A stretch of 60,323 nucleotides of DNA from Planctomycetota bacterium (GCA_024229395.1 JAAESM010000018.1:1-60323); one strand, 5' to 3'. Shown: positions 42,715 to 51,305, numbered from the stretch's first letter. The notes: a model not told the origin generated them from the sequence alone. Translations and numbers: made by a program.

Positions 42715-42748
42715 AACGCCGTCGCACCTTCAATCGTGCGGCGGCGTT
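42715..42748 (+). terminator. Intrinsic terminator after the large lipoprotein gene
   Basis: AACGCCGTCGCAC pairs with GTGCGGCGGCGTT (13 bp, one G-U wobble) around an 8-base loop. It begins 15 bases after the stop. The AACTATTTAAT following is T-rich on the plus strand only in part. It serves the lipoprotein gene. Confidence 0.8.
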
Positions 42749-42811
42749 AACTATTTAATATCGATACACTTACGCGTATTAACAAATAACCTGAGAGAAT
42801 TCGTTTTTTTA

Positions 42812-42840
42812 TTGACAGAACCGCCCGAGTTGGCAGAATA
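42812..42840 (+). promoter_or_regulatory. Promoter of the second Rrf2 regulator
   Basis: A consensus -35 TTGACA (42812-42817) is followed after 17 bases by AGAATA (42835-42840). The ATG at 42851 is ten bases from the -10. The untranslated leader can be at most about four bases, as for iscR. Confidence 0.65.
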
Positions 42841-42850
42841 AAAGACTGAA

Positions 42851-43354
42851 ATGTATGGAAAAGCAACCGAAACCGCCATCGCGGCGCTGTCGCGTTTGGC
42901 GGAAGTCTTTGACGGAGGGAAGTCACGTCTCTCCGCGCAGGAGATTGCGTTCGATCGCGACCTGCAGAAGCCCTTTGTTGGCAAGGTTCTAACCACACTT
43001 TCGCAAGCCGGCCTTGTTTCCGGCTCCCGCGGCCCAGGTGGTGGTTTCAGCCTGGCCAAACCTCCATCGGAGATCATGATCTACGATGTCTTCAAGCTCT
43101 TCGAGCGTGAAGCGGACGGCGACTTATGCCCCTTCGGTGGCGGCATTTGCGGCGTTGGAGTGAACTGTGCACTTCACGAGAAGTTGGCTCGAGTGCAGGA
43201 TGCGGTCAATCACATCCTCCACGAGACCACCTTCGAGGTCTTCCGCAAGGCGTATCAAGATGATGGCCTGCGCCCCACCCAGCCTCACGAAGTCCAAGAG
43301 CACCACGACCGCGAGACCTTCCGCGCTCCTTACAAGCGCAAAGGTTTCCCATAA
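42851..43354 (+). CDS. Rrf2-family regulator with three-cysteine loop
   Basis: The protein is 167 residues. The winged helix (AALSRLAEVFDGG, QEIAFDRDLQKPFVGKVLTTL, SRGPGGGFSL) matches Rrf2. The cysteine loop is LCPFGGGICGVGVNC (Cys-x7-Cys-x5-Cys), spaced differently from IscR. The following residues ALHEKLARVQDA resemble IscR/NsrR-type dimer helices. It probably senses redox, NO or iron through an Fe-S cluster. It is one of two Rrf2 genes in the window. The target is unknown; the promoter gives an almost leaderless mRNA. Confidence 0.85.
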   Translation: MYGKATETAIAALSRLAEVFDGGKSRLSAQEIAFDRDLQKPFVGKVLTTLSQAGLVSGSRGPGGGFSLAKPPSEIMIYDVFKLFEREADGDLCPFGGGICGVGVNCALHEKLARVQDAVNHILHETTFEVFRKAYQDDGLRPTQPHEVQEHHDRETFRAPYKRKGFP

Positions 43355-43365
43355 AGAGTCTGGGC

Positions 43366-44049
43366 CTAGTCCACAGGCCGGATGGTCAGCCCACCCGAAG
43401 AACGCAACTCCAACTCGAAGTTGTGGCCTGGCTCTAATTTGATGAACGGCGCTTCGCCGTGCATAGCGCGAACACCACTTTCGCGAACTACGCTGGGGTT
43501 CAGTGCGTATTCCCAGAACCGCGCCCATAAGTCGCGATGGAAGACGTCGTCGGCGTGCTCAGGGGAATAGGATTGCGGGTACTGCCCCACCGCATCCAGC
43601 GGGAAGCCGTCAGCCGGTGCTTGGTACTCGCCGAAGATGCGGCGGAAGAGCAGAAGGCTGCTGCCCTTGATCAAGTCATTGTTGGCGACAAAGTCATCAT
43701 CGAACTTGATAATCAAGGCTTCGAAGTAGGCGGTGTCGCCATCGATCTCGAGCTCTTGGCCAGTGCCTAGCGCTTGGCCGTCGGGGCCAACTTCATAAAA
43801 CCGCAGCCGCGTGCTCATGCCGCCAGGTTGATCGGGGCGCTCTTCTTGTTCAAGCACCTCGACGCGGGCGACGCGCTTGCGGGCACGCAAGAAATCCAAC
43901 TGCAGATTACGGGTCTGCAGCTCTTGTTCCAACTCGCTGATACGTGATTCCAGCAACTCGGTGTTGCCTGAGAAGACGTCGCTCAATGCGAAGAAGCTGC
44001 CCGCCCCCATCACGATGCCGAGGCCAATTACCGGGATGATTTTTGCCAT
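43366..44049 (-). CDS. Membrane-anchored coiled-coil protein
   Basis: The protein is 227 residues from the ATG at 44049. An N-terminal membrane helix (IIPVIGLGIVMGAGSFFALS) is followed by a short coiled coil (LLESRISELEQELQTRNLQL). A globular domain of mixed fold follows (ARVEVLEQE, FYEVGPDGQALG, FEALIIKFDDDF, LWARFWEYALNP). The function is unknown. It stops 11 bases from the convergent Rrf2 gene. A hairpin and an intrinsic terminator sit just upstream in its leader. Confidence 0.75.
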   Translation of the reverse strand: MAKIIPVIGLGIVMGAGSFFALSDVFSGNTELLESRISELEQELQTRNLQLDFLRARKRVARVEVLEQEERPDQPGGMSTRLRFYEVGPDGQALGTGQELEIDGDTAYFEALIIKFDDDFVANNDLIKGSSLLLFRRIFGEYQAPADGFPLDAVGQYPQSYSPEHADDVFHRDLWARFWEYALNPSVVRESGVRAMHGEAPFIKLEPGHNFELELRSSGGLTIRPVD

Positions 44050-44086
44050 AGCTATTTCAGCTACGCACCATATCCATTTGGAAGAC

Positions 44087-44120
44087 AAAAAAAAACCGGC
44101 CGCCCAAAAAAGGCGACCGG
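44087..44120 (-). terminator. Strong intrinsic terminator in the leader of the coiled-coil gene
   Basis: On the minus strand the stem CCGGTCGCC / GGGCGGCCGG (one mismatch) encloses a T6 loop and is followed by nine T residues (44087-44095). It lies about 38 bases upstream of the ATG at 44049. It ends a transcript coming from above 44120, or forms an attenuator in the leader. Confidence 0.85.
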
Positions 44121-44137
44121 GTGGGGGGTCAGCAAAA

Positions 44138-44183
44138 GATTACCGAGAAGCCCAGTTACCTCCAACTAAGCTCCTCGGTAATC
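44138..44183 (-). ncRNA. Long hairpin with GGAGGT loop, candidate regulatory RNA
   Basis: On the minus strand GATTACCGAG pairs perfectly with CTCGGTAATC. The helix continues inside through AGC/GCT and TAGTT/AACTG with two mismatches, and closes on a GGAGGT loop. It is 17 bases upstream of the strong terminator. The two together look like a small RNA or an attenuator leader. The loop resembles a ribosome-binding site and contains the GGA that CsrA prefers in loops. I recognise no known RNA family. Confidence 0.6.
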
Positions 44184-44431
44184 TCATATACAGGCATCCG
44201 CGGATAAGAGAACCGTGGGATTCCCCGTTTCCTATAAGTTGCCGCCGAAGTACGAATTCCCAAAAAAACTTCGAGGTTTCGAAAAGTTCTCGCAAAGCAT
44301 TGTTTTAAAGCGACTTACGGCGCGCCCATCGAAATCTCTCAGACTCGTTACAATCGCCCGCTTATAGCTAAGCCTGAGAATCAGACCACCGTCAAGATTC
44401 AGCCAAACAGCTGAGCAACGACCGCGCTTCC
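44184..44431. other. Gap above the hairpin, probable leader or small RNA region
   Basis: About 250 bases without a convincing gene separate the hairpin from the amidase stop. On the minus strand there are T-rich and TATAAG stretches near 44360 that could hold a promoter for a small transcript ending at the terminator at 44087. No tRNA-like fold is seen. Confidence 0.35.
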
Positions 44432-45874
44432 CTACAACTTGATCAAACGCAGGGCGTCGGCAATGACAACGAAACCGCTGGCACCTGCGTTACTGATGCC
44501 GAAAGTGGTGGTGGAACCTGCCGGTAAGAAAACGCTGCCGAGTACATTCCATTGTCCGCCGTTGACCTGTTGATTCACGGTGGCGGTGCGCAGATTACTG
44601 TTCAACAAGGCGCCCACCAAGGTGGCAGGGTTGCGATTGCTTCCTGCCGGCCACCAGATGGAAACTTGGTAAGTACCTGAGCTTGGAATATTGGGGGTCC
44701 ACATCGCGCGCGCTTGGGCGGTGCCGGTACTGGCCCAACGATAATCAGGACCGTAACGTCCGGCGGCACTATTCGACGTGGTCCAACTGCCGGTGTAACT
44801 GGCGGCACCGTTATCCAAGATGATCGTGGTGCCACCGCCGTTGATGCGATTCTCAACACGCGTGCGTAACAGCGGTAACTCCGCATAAGCCAAGTCACCT
44901 GGACATGCGGTGCTGGAGACATCCCTGTGACCATAGAGGTTGTTCTCCACCGCGCCCAAACCGGCGTACCACGACGAGCCGAGGGGATTGATGTTCTGTT
45001 GATCGCACTTCCACGCTGCCAACTCCACGAAGGAGTCCTTCATGGCAGTGGTCAAGGTGTGGTTATAGGGAGCATGGAAGTAGCCCATCATGGACACCCC
45101 CATCGAACCGCAGTTGTAACCGTCATGTGCGCCGCGCACGTTGTCGCCGCCACCGCGCCCTTCGAAGATGTCCCCATGCGGGCAGATCAAATAGTTGTAG
45201 CCGATGTCACACCAACCGCGCGTGACCATGTGATAGACCTGCGTGGCCTTCACGTTGGCGGCACATTGTGACCAAGAGGTACTGGCGTATTCCGACGCCG
45301 ACGCCGTGTGGTGCAAAGCCACATGGGTGGTATTGCAGTAACTCGGCGTACAGCTGGCCGCGTTTGCTCCCCAACTGCTACGACTGAAGACTGGTGGTTT
45401 GTTGACTGCAGTTTGTGGTGGCGGCACGGCGGATGCGCCAGCACGAGCACTTGCTCCGGTGGATGGTGCGAAGACGGATCCGGCCTTGGCAACGGGAGTT
45501 TCCACGGCAATCCAAATCGCACGCAAGGAGTTCGGTAAGGAAGACGAATTCGAACGGATCAATAAACCGCTGCAATCCGATGTGGCTCCGTGCACCAAAG
45601 CCGAAAGATGCCGCGCGCCCAGCTGATGACTGCTCAAATCCTCCGCGTCCACAACCGGCCACCACGGCCCTGGATGACCATCGGCATTGAGGATGGCCAC
45701 CTCCAACAATGGCAGTGCACCACGCCATTCGAAGCCGACGGAATGAAATGGTGCGGGGCTCAACAAGATCTGCTGCTCAGCTGCCGGAAGAGGCATCGGA
45801 GAGGTCATTTGGAGGGCGAAGAGCAGGAACAGCATTTCTCCAAGATAAGAGGGCCGCGATGTGGTTTTCACCAC
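44432..45874 (-). CDS. Secreted N-acetylmuramoyl-L-alanine amidase with golvesin-like tail
   Basis: The protein is 480 residues from a GTG; an ATG at 45835 is an alternative. A signal peptide is followed by an unassigned part (to about 165) and a PGRP/amidase_2 domain (about 170-330). Zinc ligands are HHTAS, and the His and Cys of GHRDVSSTACPG. The C-terminal 130 residues (IILDNGAASYTGSW, SSGTYQVSIWWPAGSNR, LPAGSTTTFGISN) form a golvesin/xanthan-lyase-like binding domain. It should cut the amide bond between muramic acid and the peptide, probably in prey or own peptidoglycan outside the membrane. Confidence 0.9.
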   Translation of the reverse strand: MVKTTSRPSYLGEMLFLLFALQMTSPMPLPAAEQQILLSPAPFHSVGFEWRGALPLLEVAILNADGHPGPWWPVVDAEDLSSHQLGARHLSALVHGATSDCSGLLIRSNSSSLPNSLRAIWIAVETPVAKAGSVFAPSTGASARAGASAVPPPQTAVNKPPVFSRSSWGANAASCTPSYCNTTHVALHHTASASEYASTSWSQCAANVKATQVYHMVTRGWCDIGYNYLICPHGDIFEGRGGGDNVRGAHDGYNCGSMGVSMMGYFHAPYNHTLTTAMKDSFVELAAWKCDQQNINPLGSSWYAGLGAVENNLYGHRDVSSTACPGDLAYAELPLLRTRVENRINGGGTTIILDNGAASYTGSWTTSNSAAGRYGPDYRWASTGTAQARAMWTPNIPSSGTYQVSIWWPAGSNRNPATLVGALLNSNLRTATVNQQVNGGQWNVLGSVFLPAGSTTTFGISNAGASGFVVIADALRLIKL

Positions 45875-45947
45875 AAAATCCGCGCAACCTCGGGGTTTTA
45901 TTGTTTATCTTTGAGTTGCAGCTCTGCTCACCGGGGCTGTGCTCGTC

Positions 45948-46979
45948 ATGAAATACCTACTCCCAACCTGTCTGTCTTTGGCCGCCATCGCTGCCTTGCC
46001 TCGTTCGGCAACAGCGCAAGAAGCCAAGGCAGTGAACTTCAACTTCAAGCAAGTCAAGAAGTGGGACACCAAGCTCCCGAACGAGACCTGGAAGACCATC
46101 GGTTCCTACCTTGAGATCGCCAACGGCCATGAGAAAGGATTCGTGGTCGAAAACGGTCCGTTCAAGTTGATCATCGATAGCGATGGCAACGGCAAGCCTG
46201 ATGAAGTCATCAAGGGTCTCGGCGGCGAGGCATTGCTTAAGGGCAAGCACAAGGATGGCGAGAAGTTCCAGTACGCGGTGCGCGTGCGCAAGGAACGCGA
46301 TAACTGGCAGTTCGCCTGCGGCGGTGTGATGACTGGCAAGATCAACGGCGTTCCCGTCTCGCTGATCGACCAGAACAACAACGGTGTATGGAATGAGGTC
46401 GGCACCGACGCCATGGTCGTCGGCAAGTCCTCGGCAGCGAGTTATCTGTCGAAGGTCATCAACATCAAAGGTGAGTTGCTGGAGTTCTCCGCAAGTGAAG
46501 ATGGTTCCTCGATCATCGTGACTCCTTACCAAGGTGAAGCTGGCATCCTTAACGCGGTCGAGAAGTACAACACCAAGGGCAAGCTCACCAGCGCAGTGTT
46601 CAGCTCGCGCGATCGTGAAGTCTCCTTCGAGTTGTCACAGGCCAATAAGGGAATGCTCGTTCCGATCAACGAGTACGAACTGACCAGCGCCACGGCCTCC
46701 AAGAGTTCCGAGCATGTGCGCATCCGCCGCGGTTCGATGCGCGGCATCACCATCAAGGGTGGCGATGAGCAGATCATCCAGTGGGGTGGCCCACTGCGAA
46801 TCGAGTTCACCCATCACCGCACCGATGACGAGAGCATCACCGTGAACCTGCCCACCTTCTACGGCGACGCCGAAGAGGAGTACTACGATTTCTATCCAGG
46901 CGGCAAGTCGCCATCGATCCTGGTCACCGACAAGAAGACCGGCAAGGAAGTCTGGTCCGGTAAGTTCTGCGAGTCGTGA
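45948..46979 (+). CDS. Secreted protein of unknown function
   Basis: The protein is 343 residues from the ATG at 45948, with a signal peptide (LLPTCLSLAAIAALPRSATAQ). The mature part is beta-rich and has Asp-Gly-type calcium-like loops (IDSDGNGKPDE; LIDQNNNGVWNEVG). I do not recognise a family. The frame stops at TGA 46977-46979, but the same frame continues with sensible sequence for 53 codons to a TAA followed at once by a terminator. So the gene has probably lost its last 53 residues by one nonsense change. Confidence 0.75.
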   Translation: MKYLLPTCLSLAAIAALPRSATAQEAKAVNFNFKQVKKWDTKLPNETWKTIGSYLEIANGHEKGFVVENGPFKLIIDSDGNGKPDEVIKGLGGEALLKGKHKDGEKFQYAVRVRKERDNWQFACGGVMTGKINGVPVSLIDQNNNGVWNEVGTDAMVVGKSSAASYLSKVINIKGELLEFSASEDGSSIIVTPYQGEAGILNAVEKYNTKGKLTSAVFSSRDREVSFELSQANKGMLVPINEYELTSATASKSSEHVRIRRGSMRGITIKGGDEQIIQWGGPLRIEFTHHRTDDESITVNLPTFYGDAEEEYYDFYPGGKSPSILVTDKKTGKEVWSGKFCES

Positions 46980-47141
46980 GGTGGCTCTCTCTCCCCGACA
47001 CCCGTGCCGGTGCCGGAAGGACAAGAAGTTGAGATCGCCATGGAAATGCAGCGCAAGCTGTTCGGCCCAATGAGCGGCTCCCCTCGCAAGGAGAAGGTCC
47101 GTGGTCCAGTGACCACTTCCGGAGGAGTCGAAGGCAAGTAA
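46980..47141 (+). pseudogene. In-frame 3' continuation after a TGA
   Basis: After the TGA the frame reads SLSPTPVPVPEGQEVEIAM and then RKLFGPMSGSPRKEKVRGP to a TAA at 47139. Position and composition suit the end of the upstream protein. A Pro-Val run, then a charged tail, fits a periplasmic stalk. Only the TGA breaks it. Readthrough or a sequencing error would restore a 397-residue protein. Confidence 0.6.
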
Positions 47142-47170
47142 TACTGCCTTTGCTCAGCGCTGAATAAGCC

Positions 47171-47204
47171 AAAGCCCCTAGAGCACGATTGCTCTAGGGG
47201 CTTT
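47171..47204 (+). terminator. Perfect 15-bp intrinsic terminator
   Basis: AAAGCCCCTAGAGCA and TGCTCTAGGGGCTTT pair perfectly around a CGAT loop, followed by a T-rich end (TTTCTT overlap). It lies 29 bases after the TAA at 47139, not after the TGA. This supports the idea that the TAA is the original stop. Confidence 0.9.
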
Positions 47205-47242
47205 CTTCATGAATCCTCTATCAACAACAACGAACAACAAAG

Positions 47243-48355
47243 TCAAAAGTTGAAAGTCGCATCAAAACGAATGCGGTACACCGTGTCATCGGTATAACCC
47301 GCAAGCATCTCCTTCGGTTCGGAGATCAACGTATAGAGCTGGACCACCATGCCGTCGCCGAAACCTTCGCGCCAACCGACCACATGGGTCTTGTAGTTGG
47401 TGGGCAACAAGGTGTCATCCTGCGAAACCAAAGTCATGATGGCATCCTGCTCCATGGTCGTGAATGAGTAATAGAACTTACCCAGATCAGTGTCCATGCC
47501 TGCGCCCAGTGAGAAGCCACTATCCCCCACGCCATCGGCGGCGCTGAGGTTATTGATCATCTCGGCACTGAAGGTTAGGTCACCAGTGTAGAAAGCCAGG
47601 ATTTTGTCGAGGATATGGAAGTCCGACGCCAACTCCGTTCCATTCATGGCATTGCCGCGATAATCCGCGAGGATCACGCCGCTGCCTCCGGGTGTCTGAT
47701 CACCGAAGAATGTGTAGTTACTGCTGAACTCGAGCAGCCCATCCTTGCCGGTCTCTTTACGCACACGCAACCCGGCCACCGAAGTCCACGCATCTGAAGA
47801 GTTGCTCTGCTCCAGCAGCGCATACTCGGCGAACAGGAACTCAAGGCGATCGATCTCGCCGACGTCATCCCACTTCCAATTCAACGCCAAGCCTTCTGGT
47901 TGAAGGTCAAGGTCCCAGACTGCATCCGCGAACAACGGGTTGCGGAAGACCGGGTTGTTGAACTTACCACCAGTCGCCGTGAAGTACGGCATGTCGGTCG
48001 GCGTGTAGTGGAAGAACAAGCGATCCAGGGAAAGCTGGAAGGAGTCGAAGACGCGACCCAGGTCCTGGTGCGAGCTGTTCGGGTAATCAGGATTACCGGT
48101 GATCAGGCGCACACCTGCTGTGACCTCTTCGTTGAAGCGGTAGTTCGCGCCGGCGCGGAAGCGGATGCGCTCGCGGTGATGGTCCACCGTGCCGGGTGCA
48201 CGATCGTTCATCTCCACATGCCAGCGGAAGTCGCCGTAGAAATCCCACGGACTGGCCTCGGTCGAAGCTTGCTGCGCGGTGGCAGCGCTAGTTAAAAATA
48301 GGGGTGCGGCGAAAACGCTGGCCGCAATCAGCAGTCTGGAAGCGGAGATGTTCAT
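47243..48355 (-). CDS. Putative outer-membrane porin 1
   Basis: The protein is 370 residues from the ATG at 48355, with GGAG upstream. A signal peptide is followed by an anti-parallel beta pattern from GDFRWHVEMNDRAPG onward and the conserved RERIRFRAGANYRF and LDRLFFHYTP stretches. It ends in Phe (FDATFNF), as barrels that use the BAM machine do. It matches the putative-porin type (alternating strands with Asp/Gly/Asn turns). It is a close paralog of the next gene. Substrate unknown. Confidence 0.88.
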   Translation of the reverse strand: MNISASRLLIAASVFAAPLFLTSAATAQQASTEASPWDFYGDFRWHVEMNDRAPGTVDHHRERIRFRAGANYRFNEEVTAGVRLITGNPDYPNSSHQDLGRVFDSFQLSLDRLFFHYTPTDMPYFTATGGKFNNPVFRNPLFADAVWDLDLQPEGLALNWKWDDVGEIDRLEFLFAEYALLEQSNSSDAWTSVAGLRVRKETGKDGLLEFSSNYTFFGDQTPGGSGVILADYRGNAMNGTELASDFHILDKILAFYTGDLTFSAEMINNLSAADGVGDSGFSLGAGMDTDLGKFYYSFTTMEQDAIMTLVSQDDTLLPTNYKTHVVGWREGFGDGMVVQLYTLISEPKEMLAGYTDDTVYRIRFDATFNF

Positions 48356-48470
48356 GGAACTCCAAGCCAAACGCGTTTGCTCTCACGAGCGGGGTTTTAC
48401 CTTGCGGTCAGTGAGACACCCGAAAGCGCCTCACTCGTAGTGCTGAAATCTAGTTCAGCAGAATCCGAAC

Positions 48471-49610
48471 CTAGAAGTTCAGGTTCCAATCGATGCGGAA
48501 GCGGTAGACGGTGTCATCTACTGCGCCTGCGAGCATCTCGTTAGGCTCGGAAGCCATGACCCAAACGTGCAGACCGCTGTTGTCGGTCAGAGGCATCTTC
48601 CAGCCAAGCATGTGAGAATCGAAGTTGGTCGACATCAGCAGGTCATCCTGCGAGACGGCGGTCAACACTGCATCCTGCTCGATGGTTGCGTAGGTGTAGT
48701 AGAACTTGCCAGCATCGGTCTTCACCGCACCACCAAGAGCCATACCGGTATCACCAATGCCATCAGCAGCGCGTTGGTTGCTGATTAGTTCTGCAGACAC
48801 GACAAAGTTATCGACGTTGAAAGCTGCAACAACATCGACGATGCCGTAATCGGAAGTGGTCTCTGCACCAGTCAAGGCGTTGCCGTGAGCACCAGTGGAG
48901 AGGTCGCCAGAGATCTGACCAGTGCTGCCATCTGGGGTCAGGTCGCCAAAGAAGGTGTAGCTCACGCCAAAGTCAACGCTGCTGTCTTCGCTGGTGTTCT
49001 TGCTGAGATTGAATCCTAGCAAGGTTGCCCATGCATCTTCGCCGCCGGCCTGCTCCAGGACTGCAACTTGACCACCGTAGAAACGGAAGCCTTCGAGGAT
49101 GCCACAGTCGTCATCGCAACCGTAGACGAAACCGATACCTTCAGGCTGTACGTCTGCATCCCAAACGAACTCACCGTAAACAGGGTTACGGAAGATTGGG
49201 TTTGCGAACTTACCACCAACGAGAGTCAGGCCATCGACTTCTTCTGGCTGGTAAGCGAAGAACAAGCGATCGAGGCTGATCTCCATCGAGTTGAACACGT
49301 TACCGAGATCAACGTGTGGGTTGTTCGGATCATCAGCGTTACCGGTGATGGCGCGCACACCCAAGGTGACACGATCGCTGAAGTCGTAGGTGGCGCCGAC
49401 ACGGAAGCGCATGCGCTGACGATGACGATCTTCCATGCCCACGTTGTCGTTGAACTCGAGGCGGAAGCGGAAGTCACCGTTGAAGGACCACTTGGACTCT
49501 GGGTCCATGTTCAGGACATCGCCCTGAGCGGTAGCCGTACTGGTTGTGAACGCTGCGATAGCCAAGGTGCTAGCAGCGATGAGACTGGTTTTTGACAAGG
49601 GGTTGTTCAT
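48471..49610 (-). CDS. Putative outer-membrane porin 2
   Basis: The protein is 379 residues from the ATG at 49610. The signal peptide is LIAASTLAIAAFTTSTATAQ. It shares with porin 1 the start of the barrel (GDFRFRLEFNDN), RQRMRFRVGATYDF, LDRLFFAYQP, FRNPVYGEFVWD and the end FRIDWNLNF. It has a Cys pair in one loop (YGCDDDCG) that porin 1 lacks. A promoter-like GGGACA-17-TATACT and a GTCGCC/GGCGAC hairpin lie in the leader. The two genes are 115 bases apart and probably arose by duplication. Confidence 0.88.
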   Translation of the reverse strand: MNNPLSKTSLIAASTLAIAAFTTSTATAQGDVLNMDPESKWSFNGDFRFRLEFNDNVGMEDRHRQRMRFRVGATYDFSDRVTLGVRAITGNADDPNNPHVDLGNVFNSMEISLDRLFFAYQPEEVDGLTLVGGKFANPIFRNPVYGEFVWDADVQPEGIGFVYGCDDDCGILEGFRFYGGQVAVLEQAGGEDAWATLLGFNLSKNTSEDSSVDFGVSYTFFGDLTPDGSTGQISGDLSTGAHGNALTGAETTSDYGIVDVVAAFNVDNFVVSAELISNQRAADGIGDTGMALGGAVKTDAGKFYYTYATIEQDAVLTAVSQDDLLMSTNFDSHMLGWKMPLTDNSGLHVWVMASEPNEMLAGAVDDTVYRFRIDWNLNF

Positions 49611-49652
49611 TCTTTCAACTAACTGGAGTCGCCCAGTGGCGACTTGCCGGAT

Positions 49653-49681
49653 AGTATAGATAATCCAGACCTTTCTGTCCC
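49653..49681 (-). promoter_or_regulatory. Probable porin promoter
   Basis: On the minus strand GGGACA (49676-49681) and TATACT (49653-49658) are spaced by 17 bases. The leader to the ATG at 49610 is about 40 bases and contains a 6-bp hairpin at 49628-49643. It could drive both porin genes. Confidence 0.5.
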
Positions 49682-49717
49682 TTTTTCGGGGCACTTTGAT
49701 TGCCCTACACTGACACC

Positions 49718-51295
49718 ATGGAAGCCCCTTGGCCCTGGGTAGTAATCGGCTCCGGATTCGGGGGCAGCGTGGCTGGTTTGCGGCTAGTCGAGAAGGGTCA
49801 CCGGGTTCTGATGATCGAACAAGGCGGGCGCTTTCAAGCCAGTGACTACCCTCGTTCGAACTGGAATTTGCGTCGTTGGTTATGGGCGCCGGCTTTTGGT
49901 TGCCGCGGCATTTTTCGGATCTCTTTATTCCGTCATCTGACCGCCTTTTCTGGAGTTGGCGTTGGTGGTGGCTCGTTGGTTTATGCCAATACCCTCCCCA
50001 CTCCGCCTGATCGTTTTTTTGAATCTCCGAACTGGCAACATCTGGCAGATTGGAAGCAGGATCTTGCCCCCTTTTATGAAACGGCGTTGGAAATGCTCGG
50101 TGCAACCGAGACTCCCTTTCTGACCGCCCCCGATCTGGCGCTGCAGAAAATCGCTTTGGAACGGGATCAGGCCGAGCGCTTCAGGCCAACGCGCGTGGCG
50201 GTGTATTTTGGCGAGGAGGATCAGACCGTCGACGACCCCTATTTCAATGGCGAAGGCCCAACCCGGACTGGCTGCAATCGCTGCGGCGGTTGCATGATTG
50301 GTTGCCAGAACAATGCCAAGAACTCACTCGACAAGAACTACCTATATCTGGCAGAGAAACGCGGCTTGGAAATTCAGGCAGATACGCGCGTGGTGGCGGT
50401 TCGCCCCCATCCTGAGGGTGGCTATACCTTGGAGCTTGAGCACTCCTTCTCACGCTGGAGTTGGGTGAAACGGCCCCAAAAGCGCACGATACGGGCCGAG
50501 AAGGTTGTTTTTTCTGGTGGGGTGCTTGGAACTGTGCCACTCCTGCAGGAAATGGCTGCCGACCCGAATGGCATGCCCAACCTCTCCCCCAAGCTCGGCA
50601 ATCGCGTCCGCACCAATTCGGAAGCGCTGATGGGCGTCATCAACAAGGATGCCAAGGAGGACCTTTCCACCGGCGTGGCGATCGGCTCGATCTATCAAAC
50701 CGACGAGTACTCGCACATCGAGCCGGTCCGCTATCCATCTGGCTCCGGCTTCTTCCGCCTGCTAATCGCCCCACATGCACCAGGCAACAACTTCGTGGCA
50801 CGCTTGGTGGCGGGAGTGGTGAACTTTGCCAAGAAGCCATGGGCATGGATGCGCACGTTGCTGATTCGCGACTTTGCTGCCAACTCGGCGATTTTGCTCT
50901 ACATGCGCAGCACCGAATCAACCTTGCGGCTGCGTCGGGGTGGGTTGTTCGGCATGAAGACCGAATTGGAAGAGGGTCCGGCTCCGTCGGCCAATATGCC
51001 GCCGGCTACGGAACTGGCGGAAGACGTCGCCAAAGAGCTCGACGGCGTGACCGGCAGTCTAGTTTCGGAAAGCCTCTTGGGCATTCCGAGCACGGCGCAT
51101 ATCCTGGGGGGTTGCTGCATGGGCGCCACCCCCTCAGAGGGTGTGATTGATTCTCAGAATCGCCTGTTCGGCCACCCGGATTGTTACGTGGTCGATGGCT
51201 CGGCCATCTCCGCCAACCCTGGGGTTAACCCTTCCCTCACCATCACTGCACTTGCAGAACGCGCGATGTCTTTCATCCCGCCGGCTTCGGCCTAG
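49718..51295 (+). CDS. GMC-type FAD oxidoreductase
   Basis: The protein is 525 residues from the ATG at 49718. The Rossmann start VVIGSGFGGSVAGLRL binds FAD, followed by IEQGGRF and the GVGVGGGSLVYANTLP motif. A Cys-rich segment RTGCNRCGGCMIGCQNNAKN is typical of the cholesterol-oxidase-like branch. The C-terminus has the GMC end (NPSLTITALAERAM). It oxidises an alcohol, possibly a sterol, with O2 or another acceptor. No signal peptide is obvious. The PLP decarboxylase follows by 10 bases. Confidence 0.88.
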   Translation: MEAPWPWVVIGSGFGGSVAGLRLVEKGHRVLMIEQGGRFQASDYPRSNWNLRRWLWAPAFGCRGIFRISLFRHLTAFSGVGVGGGSLVYANTLPTPPDRFFESPNWQHLADWKQDLAPFYETALEMLGATETPFLTAPDLALQKIALERDQAERFRPTRVAVYFGEEDQTVDDPYFNGEGPTRTGCNRCGGCMIGCQNNAKNSLDKNYLYLAEKRGLEIQADTRVVAVRPHPEGGYTLELEHSFSRWSWVKRPQKRTIRAEKVVFSGGVLGTVPLLQEMAADPNGMPNLSPKLGNRVRTNSEALMGVINKDAKEDLSTGVAIGSIYQTDEYSHIEPVRYPSGSGFFRLLIAPHAPGNNFVARLVAGVVNFAKKPWAWMRTLLIRDFAANSAILLYMRSTESTLRLRRGGLFGMKTELEEGPAPSANMPPATELAEDVAKELDGVTGSLVSESLLGIPSTAHILGGCCMGATPSEGVIDSQNRLFGHPDCYVVDGSAISANPGVNPSLTITALAERAMSFIPPASA

Positions 51296-51305
51296 ATAGA
51301 GCTTC

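Noticed and set aside
46977..46979. TGA as selenocysteine or reassigned codon
   Set aside because: Many genes here end in TGA, so it is not reassigned. I see no hairpin of the bacterial SECIS kind directly after it. Kept only as an open point in the findings.
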